From Stutzerimonas stutzeri (GTDB lineage Bacteria; Pseudomonadota; Gammaproteobacteria; Pseudomonadales; Pseudomonadaceae), in the NCBI RefSeq assembly GCF_024448715.1, contig NZ_JAMOHZ010000006.1:248001-312000 (forward strand): DNA of 64,000 nt, in the 5' to 3' direction. Shown in pieces: positions 7,864-17,553 of the stretch. Each line of letters opens with the position of its first letter. Positions within the stretch are counted from its first letter, which is position 1. Made by a program: the position numbers and the translations under genes. The notes beneath the pieces were generated by a model. The model had not been told where the DNA came from, ran no database searches, and saw nothing but the letters and a program-made list of their open reading frames with translations.

Positions 7864-9279
7864 CTAGTTGAGCGTCTCGATACGCAGCGAGTTAGTCGTT
7901 CCCGGTTGTCCTAAAGGCACCCCAGCAGTGATCAACACCGTGTCACCGGTGCCAGCCATGCCTTGGGCACGAGCCAGCTCCAATGCGTTCAGACAGACAT
8001 GCTCCATGTCCTGCATCGGCGCATCGATCATCGAATACACCCCCCAGGCCACAGTCAGTTTGCGGGCTGTCGCCAGGTTTGGCGTCAGGCTGAGAATCGG
8101 CGTGCTGGGCCGCTCGCGCGAGGCGCGCAAACTGGAGCGCCCGGACTCGGTGTAATTGACCAGTACCGCCACGGGCAGAATGCCGCAGATACGGCGGATC
8201 GCGCAGCTGATGGCGTCCGGCAGAGTCGCCTCGGCGTTTGGACGGTGTACATCGAGTTGGGCTTGGAAATCCGGCCCGCTTTCTACTTGGCGGATGATCT
8301 TGCTCATCATGCTCACGGCTTCCAGCGGATAGTCGCCCGAGGCGGTTTCCGCCGACAACATGACCGCGTCCGCCCCTTCGGCTACCGCATTGGCCACGTC
8401 CGTAACTTCGGCGCGGGTCGGAGCGGGGGAGAAGCGCATCGATTCGAGCATTTGGGTCGCCACTACCACCGGTCGGCCGAGCTGGCGGCAGGTGCGGACG
8501 ATGTTCTTCTGGATACGCGGAACGTTTTCCGCCGGTACCTCAACGCCGAGATCGCCACGCGCGACCATGATCGCGTCGGACAGGCGAGCAATCTCGCGCA
8601 GGTGCTGCACCGCCGATGGCTTTTCGATCTTGGCCATGAGGAAGGCGCGGTCGCCGATCAGCCCGCGTGCCTCGTGAATATCCTGCGGTCGCTGAACGAA
8701 GGACAGCGCCACCCAGTCAACGCCCAGTTCCAGGCCGAAGGCCAGGTCACGGCGATCCTTGTCGGTCAGTGGGCTCAGTTCCAGCACCGCTTCTGGCACG
8801 TTGACACCTTTGCGGTCGGACAGCTCGCCGCCAGCAACCACGCGCGTGTCAATGGCGTCGGCATGCTTGGCGATTACCGTCAGACGCAGCCGGCCGTCGT
8901 CTACCAACAGGCTCATCCCCGGCTGTAGTGCATCGATGATTTCCGGATGCGGCAGATTAACCCGGCTGGAGTCACCTGGCGTCGGGTCTAGATCCAGACG
9001 CAGGGTTTGACCGCGAACCAGTTGCACCTTGCCTTCGGCAAAGCGACCGACGCGCAGCTTGGGTCCCTGAAGGTCCATAAGAATGCCGATCGGCTGATTG
9101 AGCTGACGTTCGACCTCGCGAATCCAGGCGAAGCGCTCAGCATGATCGGCATGCTCGCCGTGGCTGAAGTTGAGGCGGAACAGATTGACCCCGTTTTCCA
9201 CCAGCTCGCGCACATCATCGATGCTACGAGTGGCCGGTCCCAGGGTGGCGAGGATCTTGACCTTCTTGTCGGGTGTCAT
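7864..9279 (-). CDS. pyk: Pyruvate kinase
   Basis: 471 residues. It converts phosphoenolpyruvate and ADP to pyruvate and ATP. Seen: LATLGPATRS at the N-terminus, NFSHG, MDLQGPKLRVG, the active-site block MAKIEKPSAV with the catalytic Lys, ARGDLGVEVP, and ATQMLESM. The C-terminal regulatory domain is complete (ends about GTTNSLRIETLN). It is the last gene of the glyoxylate operon, an order found in other pseudomonads (gcl-hyi-glxR-ttuD-pykF): carbon leaving the glycerate pathway as 2-phosphoglycerate is converted through PEP to pyruvate. The ribosome site is weak. It is 126 bp from ttuD. Confidence 0.93.
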   Translation of the reverse strand: MTPDKKVKILATLGPATRSIDDVRELVENGVNLFRLNFSHGEHADHAERFAWIREVERQLNQPIGILMDLQGPKLRVGRFAEGKVQLVRGQTLRLDLDPTPGDSSRVNLPHPEIIDALQPGMSLLVDDGRLRLTVIAKHADAIDTRVVAGGELSDRKGVNVPEAVLELSPLTDKDRRDLAFGLELGVDWVALSFVQRPQDIHEARGLIGDRAFLMAKIEKPSAVQHLREIARLSDAIMVARGDLGVEVPAENVPRIQKNIVRTCRQLGRPVVVATQMLESMRFSPAPTRAEVTDVANAVAEGADAVMLSAETASGDYPLEAVSMMSKIIRQVESGPDFQAQLDVHRPNAEATLPDAISCAIRRICGILPVAVLVNYTESGRSSLRASRERPSTPILSLTPNLATARKLTVAWGVYSMIDAPMQDMEHVCLNALELARAQGMAGTGDTVLITAGVPLGQPGTTNSLRIETLN

Positions 9280-9405
9280 GGCAGGCTCTATCGGCAGTAG
9301 TTGTTATGGGACGCATGTAACAGACGCGTGCAACAGGCGTGCAGCCGATGCGTATAACGAACACATCGACAAGCGCGCTTGGCAGCAGCGCGCACGCAAC
9401 CGCCG

Positions 9406-10677
9406 TTAGCGGGACGGCGGCAGGATCAGGATGGCGCGGAAATCGTTGACGTTAGTGCGTGTCGGCCCGGTCATCAGCAAGGCGTCCAGTGCCTGGAAGT
9501 AACCGTAGCCATTGTTGTTGGCCAACTCATCCGCAGCCTTGAGGCCGAGGGCTTCGGCGCGGGCGTAGCTGTCCGGTGTCATCACGGCGCCGGCGTTGTC
9601 TTCCGAACCATCGATACCATCGGTGTCGCCGGCCAATGCGTACACGTTCGGCAGGCCCTGAAGGTTTTCCGTCAGGCTGAGAAGAAATTCCGCGTTGCGT
9701 CCGCCGCGTCCGTTGCCGCGCACGGTCACCGTGGTCTCGCCGCCGGAAAGAATCACGCAGGGCGGCGTGATCGGCTGGCCATGCAGGACCACTTGACGGG
9801 CAATGCCAGCATGAACCTTGGCGACCTCACGCGACTCGCCTTCCAGATCACCGAGAATCAGCGGCGTAACGCCGGCAGCGTGCGCTTTTTCGGCCGCCGC
9901 ATCCAGCGATTGCTGGGGCCTTGCGATCAGCTGGAAATGGCTGCGTGATAGACATGGGTCGTTCGGCTTGACCGTCTCCGAACGCGGATCTTCAAGCCAT
10001 GCGCGAACATTGGTCGGTATCTCGATGCTGTAACGGGCAAGTATTGCCAAGGCTTCGGCCGAAGTGGTCGGGTCGGCCACGGTAGGGCCTGAGGCGATTA
10101 CCGTAGCCTCGTCGCCGGGTACATCGGAAATCGCATAGGTGTAAACGCTGGCCGGCCAGCAGGCCTTGGCCAGACGGCCGCCCTTTATCGCCGAGAGGTG
10201 TTTGCGTACGCAGTTCATCTCGCCAATGTGCGCGCCGGAACGCAGCAGCGCCTTGTTGATGGCCTGCTTGTCGGCGAGACTGATGCCCTCGGCCGGCAGC
10301 GCCAGCAGCGAGGAACCGCCGCCGGACAGCAGGAATATCACCCGGTCGCTTTCCTCAAGGTTGCTGACCATTTCCAGCACACGACGGGCGACGCGCTCGC
10401 CGGCATCGTCCGGTACCGGGTGTGCGGCTTCCACCACCTCGATCTTGCGACAATTGGCTCCGTGACCGTAGCGGGTTACTACCAGTCCGGAGAGCTCGCC
10501 CTGCCATGCTGCTTCGATAGCTTCGGCCATGGCGGCGGCCGCCTTGCCGGCACCGATGACGATGGCGCGCCCGCTACGGTCAGCCGGTAGATGATCGGCC
10601 AGCACCTGGCGCGGATGGGCGGCATCGATGGCGGCGGTGAACAGCTCGCGCAACAAGGCTTGCGGATCGAGGCTCAT
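9406..10677 (-). CDS. ttuD: Glycerate 2-kinase / hydroxypyruvate reductase TtuD (MOFRL family)
   Basis: 423 residues of the DUF4147-MOFRL fold. Seen: GAGKAAAAMAEA near residue 45, LLSGGGSSLLALP, NCVRKHLSAIKGGRLA, ISDVPGD, LSGGETTVTVRGNGRGGRN and GDTDGIDG. Many annotations call this family hydroxypyruvate reductase, but characterised MOFRL proteins are mostly ATP-dependent glycerate 2-kinases, which suits the context: GlxR makes glycerate, TtuD phosphorylates it to 2-phosphoglycerate, which enters lower glycolysis toward the adjacent pyk. It is separated from glxR by 332 bp containing inverted repeats. Confidence 0.88.
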   Translation of the reverse strand: MSLDPQALLRELFTAAIDAAHPRQVLADHLPADRSGRAIVIGAGKAAAAMAEAIEAAWQGELSGLVVTRYGHGANCRKIEVVEAAHPVPDDAGERVARRVLEMVSNLEESDRVIFLLSGGGSSLLALPAEGISLADKQAINKALLRSGAHIGEMNCVRKHLSAIKGGRLAKACWPASVYTYAISDVPGDEATVIASGPTVADPTTSAEALAILARYSIEIPTNVRAWLEDPRSETVKPNDPCLSRSHFQLIARPQQSLDAAAEKAHAAGVTPLILGDLEGESREVAKVHAGIARQVVLHGQPITPPCVILSGGETTVTVRGNGRGGRNAEFLLSLTENLQGLPNVYALAGDTDGIDGSEDNAGAVMTPDSYARAEALGLKAADELANNNGYGYFQALDALLMTGPTRTNVNDFRAILILPPSR

Positions 10678-10706
10678 GTACAGCTCCTTCTAATGGGGTC
10701 TGGGGC

Positions 10707-10768
10707 CGATTCCAGACCTTAGTGCTCGGTTACGCAAGTAAAAAAGCAAGCACTAAGGTTTGGAATCG
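10707..10768. repeat. 20-bp inverted repeat between glxR and ttuD
   Basis: Arms 10707-10726 and 10749-10768 are complementary at 19 of 20 positions around a 22-nt A-rich loop. It is too long and lacks a T-tract to be a normal terminator, and looks like an inserted palindromic element. Confidence 0.6.
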
Positions 10769-10928
10769 ACCCGCCCGGCAATCGGGCCGTGACTCCTTCT
10801 GCCGAGCAGGTCGAAAGGGGTGCCGCCCGAAGGCGGCGAATGAACTGGTTGCTGAACGGAGCATTGCGTCGTGGGGGACTTGATTCCAAGCACTCCGCAC
10901 AGCAGCCGGCTCATGACTTGCAAGTGGC

Positions 10929-10989
10929 GTTGAGCGCAGCGCTACCCTGCGTTGCTGTCTGGATCCAACACTGGATAGCGCGGCTCAAC
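10929..10989. repeat. Second inverted repeat in the glxR-ttuD gap
   Basis: GTTGAGC...GCGCTA (10929-10944) pairs with TAGCGC...GCTCAAC (10976-10989), a 13-bp interrupted stem starting 20 nt downstream of the glxR stop on the transcribed strand. It may form a stable 3' hairpin on the glxR message. The rest of the 332-bp gap (10678-11009) shows no credible gene. Confidence 0.5.
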
Positions 10990-11009
10990 TCAACTCTGTT
11001 GCTTCGCGA

Positions 11010-11900
11010 TCACTTCTTGCGGATCGAGAAATTGGCCATGTGCTCCAGGCCTTTGATCAGTGCCGAGTGGTCCCAGCCGCTGCCGCCGATGGCCGCGCAG
11101 GTGCTGAACACCTGCTGAGCGTTGGCGGTGTTGGGCAGGTTCAGACCCAGCTCGCGCGCGCCAGCCAGGGCAAGATTGAGGTCCTTCTGATGCAGGCTGA
11201 TGCGGAAGCCTGGATCGAAAGTGCCCTTGATCATGCGCTCGCCATGAACTTCGAGGATCTTCGAGCTGGCGAAGCCACCCATCAGTGCCTCGCGAACGCG
11301 GGCCGGGTCGGCGCCGTTCTTGGCGGCGAACAGCAGCGCCTCGCCGACGGCCTGAATGTTCAGCGCGACGATGATCTGGTTGGCTACCTTGGCGGTCTGG
11401 CCGTCACCGTTCTCACCGACCAGGGTGATGTTTTTACCCATGGCCTGGAACAGGGGCAGGGCGCGAGCGAAGCTTTCTTCACTACCACCGACCATGATCG
11501 ACAGGGAAGCGGCTTTGGCACCGACTTCACCACCAGATACCGGCGCGTCGAGATAGCGGGCACCCGTAGCGTTGATCTTCTCGGCGAACTGCTTGGTGGC
11601 GCTGGGGGAGATCGAGCTCATGTCGATCACCAGCTTGTTCGGGCCGACGCCCTCGGCGATGCCGTTCTCGCGGAACAGCACGTCTTCGACGTGCGGGGTG
11701 TCCGGCACCATGACGATGATGAACTCGGCTTCCTGAGCGACTTCCTTCGGGTTGGCCAGGGCTACGGCGCCTGCTTCAACCAGTGCTGCCGGGGCAGGGT
11801 CATGATGGGTGGAGATGAAAATGCTGTGGCCGGCTTTCTGCAGGTTTTGAGCCATGGGCAGGCCCATGATGCCGGTTCCGATAAATCCAATCTTAGCCAT
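11010..11900 (-). CDS. glxR: Tartronate semialdehyde reductase
   Basis: 296 residues of the 3-hydroxyacid dehydrogenase family. It reduces tartronate semialdehyde to D-glycerate with NAD(P)H. Seen: N-terminal Rossmann motif GFIGTGIMGLPMAQNL, the substrate block DAPVSGGEVGAKAASL, and GQTAKVANQ with the catalytic Lys (about 170). It is third in the operon after hyi. The 144-bp gap upstream contains a degenerate MITE-like sequence. Confidence 0.93.
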   Translation of the reverse strand: MAKIGFIGTGIMGLPMAQNLQKAGHSIFISTHHDPAPAALVEAGAVALANPKEVAQEAEFIIVMVPDTPHVEDVLFRENGIAEGVGPNKLVIDMSSISPSATKQFAEKINATGARYLDAPVSGGEVGAKAASLSIMVGGSEESFARALPLFQAMGKNITLVGENGDGQTAKVANQIIVALNIQAVGEALLFAAKNGADPARVREALMGGFASSKILEVHGERMIKGTFDPGFRISLHQKDLNLALAGARELGLNLPNTANAQQVFSTCAAIGGSGWDHSALIKGLEHMANFSIRKK

Positions 11901-11926
11901 GAGTGTGTTCCTCTAATTCGTCTGGG

Positions 11927-12036
11927 TCGCTGAAAAAACTACCTGCGTTGACAATACATCGTTGAAAACAGCCCTCAGAATGCTCATTTCTTCGGTTGTC
12001 TTCGCCTCGTCTTGCCTGCCTCGCTTACGTTTTTCC
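11927..12036. repeat. Degenerate MITE-like element between hyi and glxR
   Basis: Outer segments (about 11927-11946 and 12021-12036) are imperfect inverted repeats with a GAAAAA core. The inside shares GAATGCTCATTT (11978-11989) with the element at 56198-56384 and a similar AGGCAAGA / AGGCG right part. It looks like an older copy of the same family. Confidence 0.45.
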
Positions 12037-12044
12037 AAGGGTTG

Positions 12045-12827
<783 letters not shown>

Positions 12828-12901
12828 GGGTATCTCCTTGTCTGTAGGGACAATCCCCGAACGGGTTGGAAGCTACTGCTACCAGACCCGTCGGGGGTGT
12901 T

Positions 12902-12972
12902 GGTGGATGTGCTTCGCGACATCCACCCTACGTTCACTTGCGTAGGGTGGAAGATCGCGAAGCGCCTTCCAC
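12902..12972. repeat. REP-like hairpin pair between gcl and hyi
   Basis: GGTGGATGT / ACATCCACC (12902-12910, 12919-12927) and GTGGAAG / CTTCCAC (12947-12953, 12966-12972) flank a CCCTACG / CGTAGGG inverted repeat (12926-12932, 12941-12947). The GTAGGGTGG head is shared with the repeats at 15811-15990. Confidence 0.7.
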
Positions 12973-12991
12973 GCGTTTGGTTACGGTTGAA

Positions 12992-14773
12992 TCAATCCAG
13001 CAAGCCGATCGCGGTCGGTGCATCTTCTCGGCCTTCAGCCAGCGCCTCGAATTCATTGATGGCGTCGATCTCGGTGCCCATGGCGATGTTGGTCACACGC
13101 TCAAGGATCACTTCGATCACCACCGGTACCTGGTGCTCGGCCATCCAGGCCTGGGCCTGTTCGATGGCCGGTTGCAGCTCTTCCTGGCGGAACACGCGGA
13201 TCGCCTTGCAGCCCAGACCCTCGACCACCGCGACGTGATCGACGCCGTAGCCTTCCATGCCGCTCTGGTCGGCATTGATGTTCTCGAAGCCCAGCTGCAC
13301 GCAGTAATCCATCTCGAAGCCGCGCTGTGCCTGGCGGATCAAGCCGAGGTAAGCGTTGTTCACCAGAATGTGGATGTAGGGCAGCTTGAACTGCGCACCT
13401 ACCGCCAGCTCCTCGATCATGAACTGGAAGTCATAGTCGCCCGAGAGCGCCACTACCTTGCGTTGCGGATCAGCCGCAACCACGCCGAGCGCTGCAGGAA
13501 TGGTCCAGCCGAGCGGGCCGGCCTGGCCACAGTTGATCCAGTGGCGCGGCTTGTAGACATGCAGGAACTGCGCGGCGGCGATCTGCGACAGACCGATGGT
13601 GCTGACGTAGCAGGCATCTTTGCCGAAGGCGTTGTTCATGCACTGGTATACGCGTTGCGGCTTCATCGGCACCGAGTCGAAGTGCGTCTTGCGCAGCAGG
13701 GTACGCTTGCGCTCCTGGCAGTCGGCGGCCCAGGCATTGCGATCCGGCAGCTTGCCAGCGGCCTTGCGCTCTTTGGCCACTTCGACGAACAGCTTCAGCG
13801 CGGCGCCAGCATCGGAAGTAATGCCGAAGTCCGGTGAGAATACTCGGCCGATTTGGGTCGGCTCGATATCCACGTGCACGAAGGTGCGGTCCTTGGTGTA
13901 GACCTCGACCGAACCGGTGTGGCGGTTGGCCCAACGGTTACCAATCCCGAGTACGAAATCCGAGGCCAGCATGTTGGCGTTGCCGTAACGGTGGCTGGTC
14001 TGCAAGCCGCACATACCGGCCATCAGCGGATGGTCATCGGGAATCGAGCCCCAGCCCATCAGGGTCGGGATCACCGGCACGCCAACTGCCTCGGCGAACT
14101 CAACCAGCAGCGCTTCGGCGCCGGCGTTGTAGATACCACCGCCCGCGACTATCAGCGGACGTTCGGCGGCGCAGAGCATGTCGATAGCTTTCTCGATCTG
14201 CTTGCGGGTGGCCGCTGGCTTGTAAACCGAAAGTGGCTCGTAGGTTTCTACGTCAAATTCGATTTCAGCCATCTGCACGTCGAACGGCAGATCGATCAGT
14301 ACTGGGCCCGGACGACCGGAGCGCATTACGTGGAAGGCCTGCTGGAATACGCGAGGAACCAGTGCCGGCTCGCGTACAGTAACGGCCCACTTGGTTACCG
14401 GCTTGGCGATGGACTCGATATCCACTGCCTGGAAGTCTTCCTTGTACAGGCGTGCGCGCGGCGCCTGGCCAGTGATGCAGAGGATCGGGATGGAGTCGGC
14501 CCAGGCGGAATACAGCCCGGTGATCATGTCGGTGCCGGCCGGGCCGGAAGTGCCGATGCACACGCCGATGTTGCCAGCCTTGGTGCGGGTGTAACCCTCG
14601 GCCATGTGCGAGGCGCCTTCCACGTGGCGAGCCAGGATGTGGCGGATGCTACCGTCGGCGCGCAATGCGGAATACAGCGGGTTGATCGCGGCACCGGGGA
14701 TGCCGAAGGCAGTATCGATGCCTTCCTTGCGCAACACCGCTACTGCGGCGTCAATTGCTCTCATTCGGGCCAT
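12992..14773 (-). CDS. gcl: Glyoxylate carboligase
   Basis: 593 residues. A thiamine-diphosphate enzyme that joins two glyoxylates to tartronate semialdehyde and CO2. The region [12 protein letters not shown] shows Val51 where most family members have the catalytic Glu, the known peculiarity of E. coli Gcl, and the product aligns at this position without gaps. The ThDP motif [11 protein letters not shown]...ILVNNAYLG is present near residues 445-475, and the FAD domain lies in the middle. Start at 14773 gives [10 protein letters not shown] as in E. coli, with an AGGAG site upstream. It is the first gene of gcl-hyi-glxR-ttuD-pyk and diverges from a LysR gene. Confidence 0.96.
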   Translation of the reverse strand: MARMRAIDAAVAVLRKEGIDTAFGIPGAAINPLYSALRADGSIRHILARHVEGASHMAEGYTRTKAGNIGVCIGTSGPAGTDMITGLYSAWADSIPILCITGQAPRARLYKEDFQAVDIESIAKPVTKWAVTVREPALVPRVFQQAFHVMRSGRPGPVLIDLPFDVQMAEIEFDVETYEPLSVYKPAATRKQIEKAIDMLCAAERPLIVAGGGIYNAGAEALLVEFAEAVGVPVIPTLMGWGSIPDDHPLMAGMCGLQTSHRYGNANMLASDFVLGIGNRWANRHTGSVEVYTKDRTFVHVDIEPTQIGRVFSPDFGITSDAGAALKLFVEVAKERKAAGKLPDRNAWAADCQERKRTLLRKTHFDSVPMKPQRVYQCMNNAFGKDACYVSTIGLSQIAAAQFLHVYKPRHWINCGQAGPLGWTIPAALGVVAADPQRKVVALSGDYDFQFMIEELAVGAQFKLPYIHILVNNAYLGLIRQAQRGFEMDYCVQLGFENINADQSGMEGYGVDHVAVVEGLGCKAIRVFRQEELQPAIEQAQAWMAEHQVPVVIEVILERVTNIAMGTEIDAINEFEALAEGREDAPTAIGLLD

Positions 14774-14889
14774 GGATCATTCCTCCTGACGTTGACTCGA
14801 TAGTTTTTATACGTGGCCCAAGCATGAAGCCGTAGATTGGATGGGGGAATTAGTCGAAACTTCAGTTCTGTCGATATCAGGAGTATCGA

Positions 14890-15798
14890 ATGGATCGTTA
14901 TACGTCCTTGCACAGCTTTGTGCTGGTGGCCGAATACGGCAGCTTTGCTGCGGCTGCGTTGAAGGAAGGTGTTACACCGGTGGTAATGGGGCGTCGGCTC
15001 GATGCGCTTGAGCGGCACCTGGGCGTCAAATTGATGCACCGCTCCACCCGCGGGCTGGCATTGACCGATCTCGGTGAGCAATATCTGGAGCGCGCACGCG
15101 GCCTGCTGAAGGATTTCGAGGAAGCGGACGCCAGCATCAGCCATCACCGTACTTCGGTGCGCGGGCATCTGGTGGTGTCGGCACCAGCTGCGTTTGGCCG
15201 GCGACATATCGGGCCGCACGCGCCAGCGTTTCAGGCGCGTTATCCGGATTTGCAGCTGTCGTTCAATTTCACCGACAGCGTGGTCGACCTGGTGCGTCAC
15301 GGCTATGACATGGGCATTCGTATCGGTGAAGTGACCGACCCCAACTATGTCGCCATCAAACTGTTCCCCAATCGCCGAGTGGTCTGCGGTGCGCCGGATT
15401 ATTTCGAGTTGCAGGGCGTACCGCGCACGCTCGAAGACCTGACGCGGCACAACTGCCTGGCGTTCAACCTGCAGGGTGGCCAGCAGCGCGGCTGGACCTT
15501 CCTGCGTGATGGCCGTCAGGTCGCGGTGAGAGTGGCTGGCAACCTCGACTGCAACGATGGCGAGCTGCTGTTCAATTGGGTCAAACAGGGGCTCGGCATC
15601 GGCTGGCGCTCGACCTGGGAAATCCAGGCTGAACTCAAGCGCGGCGAGCTGGTGACGGTGCTCGACGAATACGCATTGCCGGCCTATGACATTCAGGCAG
15701 TGTATCCGCAACAGCGCTATCTTCCGGCCAAGGTGCGCTTCTTCATCGACTACTTGAAGGCGATCTACAACGCGCCCGGCTATTGGGAAACCCGCTGA
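14890..15798 (+). CDS. LysR-family regulator, divergent from gcl
   Basis: 302 residues: N-terminal winged helix-turn-helix (1 to about 65, FVLVAEYGSFAAAALKEGVTP...) and a LysR substrate-binding domain (about 90-295). AGGAG lies 7 nt before the ATG. The 116-bp shared intergenic region with gcl is where such a regulator would bind, so control of the glyoxylate operon by a glyoxylate- or allantoate-linked effector is likely by position; the effector itself cannot be read from sequence. Confidence 0.85.
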   Translation: MDRYTSLHSFVLVAEYGSFAAAALKEGVTPVVMGRRLDALERHLGVKLMHRSTRGLALTDLGEQYLERARGLLKDFEEADASISHHRTSVRGHLVVSAPAAFGRRHIGPHAPAFQARYPDLQLSFNFTDSVVDLVRHGYDMGIRIGEVTDPNYVAIKLFPNRRVVCGAPDYFELQGVPRTLEDLTRHNCLAFNLQGGQQRGWTFLRDGRQVAVRVAGNLDCNDGELLFNWVKQGLGIGWRSTWEIQAELKRGELVTVLDEYALPAYDIQAVYPQQRYLPAKVRFFIDYLKAIYNAPGYWETR

Positions 15799-15810
15799 GA
15801 CGACCACGAT

Positions 15811-15990
15811 GTAGGGTGGGACGGGCGGCGCTCCGCTTCAGCCCACCGCATGGCCTGGCGGTTGGTCTGAAGCCTCTCGACCCTCGTGTTTGGCGCGTTT
15901 TTCGGTGGGCTAAAGCCCACCCTACCTCTGTGTGTTGCAGTTACGGCCAGGCCGGATACGCAGTTGTGTAGGGTGGGCTTCAGCCCACCG
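15811..15990. repeat. Cluster of three REP-like palindromes
   Basis: Three units with a GTAGGGTGGG head and matching GCCCACC arm: 15811-15847 (interrupted), 15903-15925 (opposite orientation, TAAA loop) and 15968-15990 (TTCA loop). This is the arrangement of REP/BIME elements mobilised by RAYT transposases in pseudomonads. They fill the space between the LysR gene and the exonuclease gene. Confidence 0.8.
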
Positions 15991-16102
15991 TCATCTTGCG
16001 AACGGCTCTACATCCGCCTGCTCGACGCGGAACCGGCTGGAAGCGAACCACGCCGCGCCACCGCGAGTCACAATAAGGTCATTCATCGGCGCGAGGCTTC
16101 TC

Positions 16103-16948
16103 GTGGATATCCTGAAAATCGCCACCTTCAACATCAACGGCATCCGCGCGCGCCGGACCAATCTGCTCGAATGGCTGGCCCGCGAAGAGCCCGATGTGGT
16201 CTGTCTGCAGGAGCTGAAGGCGCAGGACGCGGACTTTCCCATCGACGACATCCGCGCCGCCGGTTACGGCGCCATCTGGCACGGGCAGAAATCCTGGAAT
16301 GGCGTGGCGATCCTCGCGCGTGGCGCCGATCCGCTGGAAATCCGCCGCGGCCTGCCCGGCGATCCGGACGATACGCATAGCCGATACCTTGAAGCGGCGG
16401 TGCACGGCGTGATCATCGCCTGCCTCTATTTGCCCAACGGCAATCCGCAGCCGGGGCCGAAGTTCGACTACAAGCTGAGCTGGTTCGAGCGCTTTATCGA
16501 GCACGCCGCCGGCTTGTTCGCCAACGGCCACCCGGTGGTGCTGGCCGGCGATTACAACGTGGTGCCTACTGACGAGGACATCTATAATCCGCGCTCCTGG
16601 ACCAAGGACGCACTGCTGCAGCCGGAGAGCCGTGAGTGTTTCCAACGGCTGCTGGACCAGGGTTGGACCGACGCGCTACGCGCCAAGTACCCGGACGAGC
16701 GTATCTACACCTTCTGGGATTATTTTCGTCAGCACTGGCAAAAGAATTCCGGTCTGCGCATCGATCACCTGCTGTTGGGCGCCGATCTGGCGCCGCGGTT
16801 GGCCGACGCTGGCGTCGATCGTTGGGTGCGCGACCAGGAACACGCCAGCGATCACGCGCCAACCTGGGTGATCCTGCGTGGCGAGTCAGCGGCCGAAAAA
16901 CCTGCGCCGAAGCGCGGCAAGACCAGGCGCAACCCAGATCAACCCTGA
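16103..16948 (+). CDS. xth: Exodeoxyribonuclease III (AP endonuclease)
   Basis: 281 residues of the EEP nuclease superfamily, cutting abasic sites and 3' blocks in base excision repair. Seen: KIATFNINGIRAR, CLQELKAQD (metal-binding Glu), SWNGVAIL, LAGDYNVVPTDEDIYNP (catalytic Asp/Asn), TFWDYFRQHWQKNSGLRIDHLL and the terminal EHASDHAPTW with the catalytic Asp/His. I chose GTG at 16103 because it gives the family start (V/M)DILKIATF and has GAGG 7 nt upstream; longer in-frame starts would run through the REP cluster. The Lys/Arg-rich tail beyond about residue 262 is extra. Confidence 0.92.
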   Translation: MDILKIATFNINGIRARRTNLLEWLAREEPDVVCLQELKAQDADFPIDDIRAAGYGAIWHGQKSWNGVAILARGADPLEIRRGLPGDPDDTHSRYLEAAVHGVIIACLYLPNGNPQPGPKFDYKLSWFERFIEHAAGLFANGHPVVLAGDYNVVPTDEDIYNPRSWTKDALLQPESRECFQRLLDQGWTDALRAKYPDERIYTFWDYFRQHWQKNSGLRIDHLLLGADLAPRLADAGVDRWVRDQEHASDHAPTWVILRGESAAEKPAPKRGKTRRNPDQP

Positions 16949-17011
16949 CCGAAAGCGAACAATGCGGCACCTTCCGTCCTTATCCGATTCTGCAGGAGCC
17001 GTCTGACAACC

Positions 17012-17434
17012 ATGCACCGCCCCCGTCGCGCCCCGGTCTGGATAGCCGCTTTGGCGGTGCTGCTGCATCTGTTCGCGATGCCGCTGATGGGTGCCGGCGC
17101 GCAGATGTCGGGCATGGTTGGGCATTGTCCAATGGGCGAGGCCAACCGGCACGATTCCTCCCATCTCGCCACGCATGACAGTCACGCGACTCCTATCGTC
17201 CACGCGTCGCATGACAGCGAACCGATGCCGAAGCCGGGCCCCGCACATCACATCGGTATGCCGTGTTGCTGCGCGGCGGGCTCGGCGTCGCTGGCTGCAA
17301 TTCCCAACAGTACGCCGGAGCTGCACGAGCCGCGGCTGGTGCAGTTGGTTGTCCTTCCGGTCGTCATGGCGACGCCGCTGGCACCGCGTTTCCGCTGGCC
17401 CAGTCTTAATCCCCGCGCTTCTCCGCTCACCTGA
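17012..17434 (+). CDS. DUF2946-like, His/Met-rich exported protein
   Basis: 140 residues. A hydrophobic N-terminal segment (about 8-30, IAALAVLLHLFAMPLMG) is followed by a stretch with many metal-ligand residues: Met and His-rich text with HCPM, several HxSH and the CCC triplet around position 90, then a second hydrophobic run. This matches the DUF2946 layout (short proteins often found near TonB receptors, PepSY proteins and copper genes). It lies 119 bp before the PepSY protein on the same strand. The metal-binding role is inferred from composition and context. The ribosome site is weak. Confidence 0.65.
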   Translation: MHRPRRAPVWIAALAVLLHLFAMPLMGAGAQMSGMVGHCPMGEANRHDSSHLATHDSHATPIVHASHDSEPMPKPGPAHHIGMPCCCAAGSASLAAIPNSTPELHEPRLVQLVVLPVVMATPLAPRFRWPSLNPRASPLT

Positions 17435-17553
17435 TCGTTCCAAAACTACTTGGGCCCCACCTAACTGCTGCGTGAGTACGGCTGGTGGCGGTGGTCCGTG
17501 TCGCCAACCCGAAGCGCTGGGTTGGCCATGTTTTCTCGATCGAGTGATTCTTC

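Noticed and set aside
10789..11118. 109-codon frame in the glxR-ttuD gap
   Set aside because: It crosses inverted repeats and runs into glxR antisense; no ribosome site, odd composition.
13853..14803. Long frame antisense to gcl
   Set aside because: gcl is unmistakable and the antisense product has no recognisable motif.
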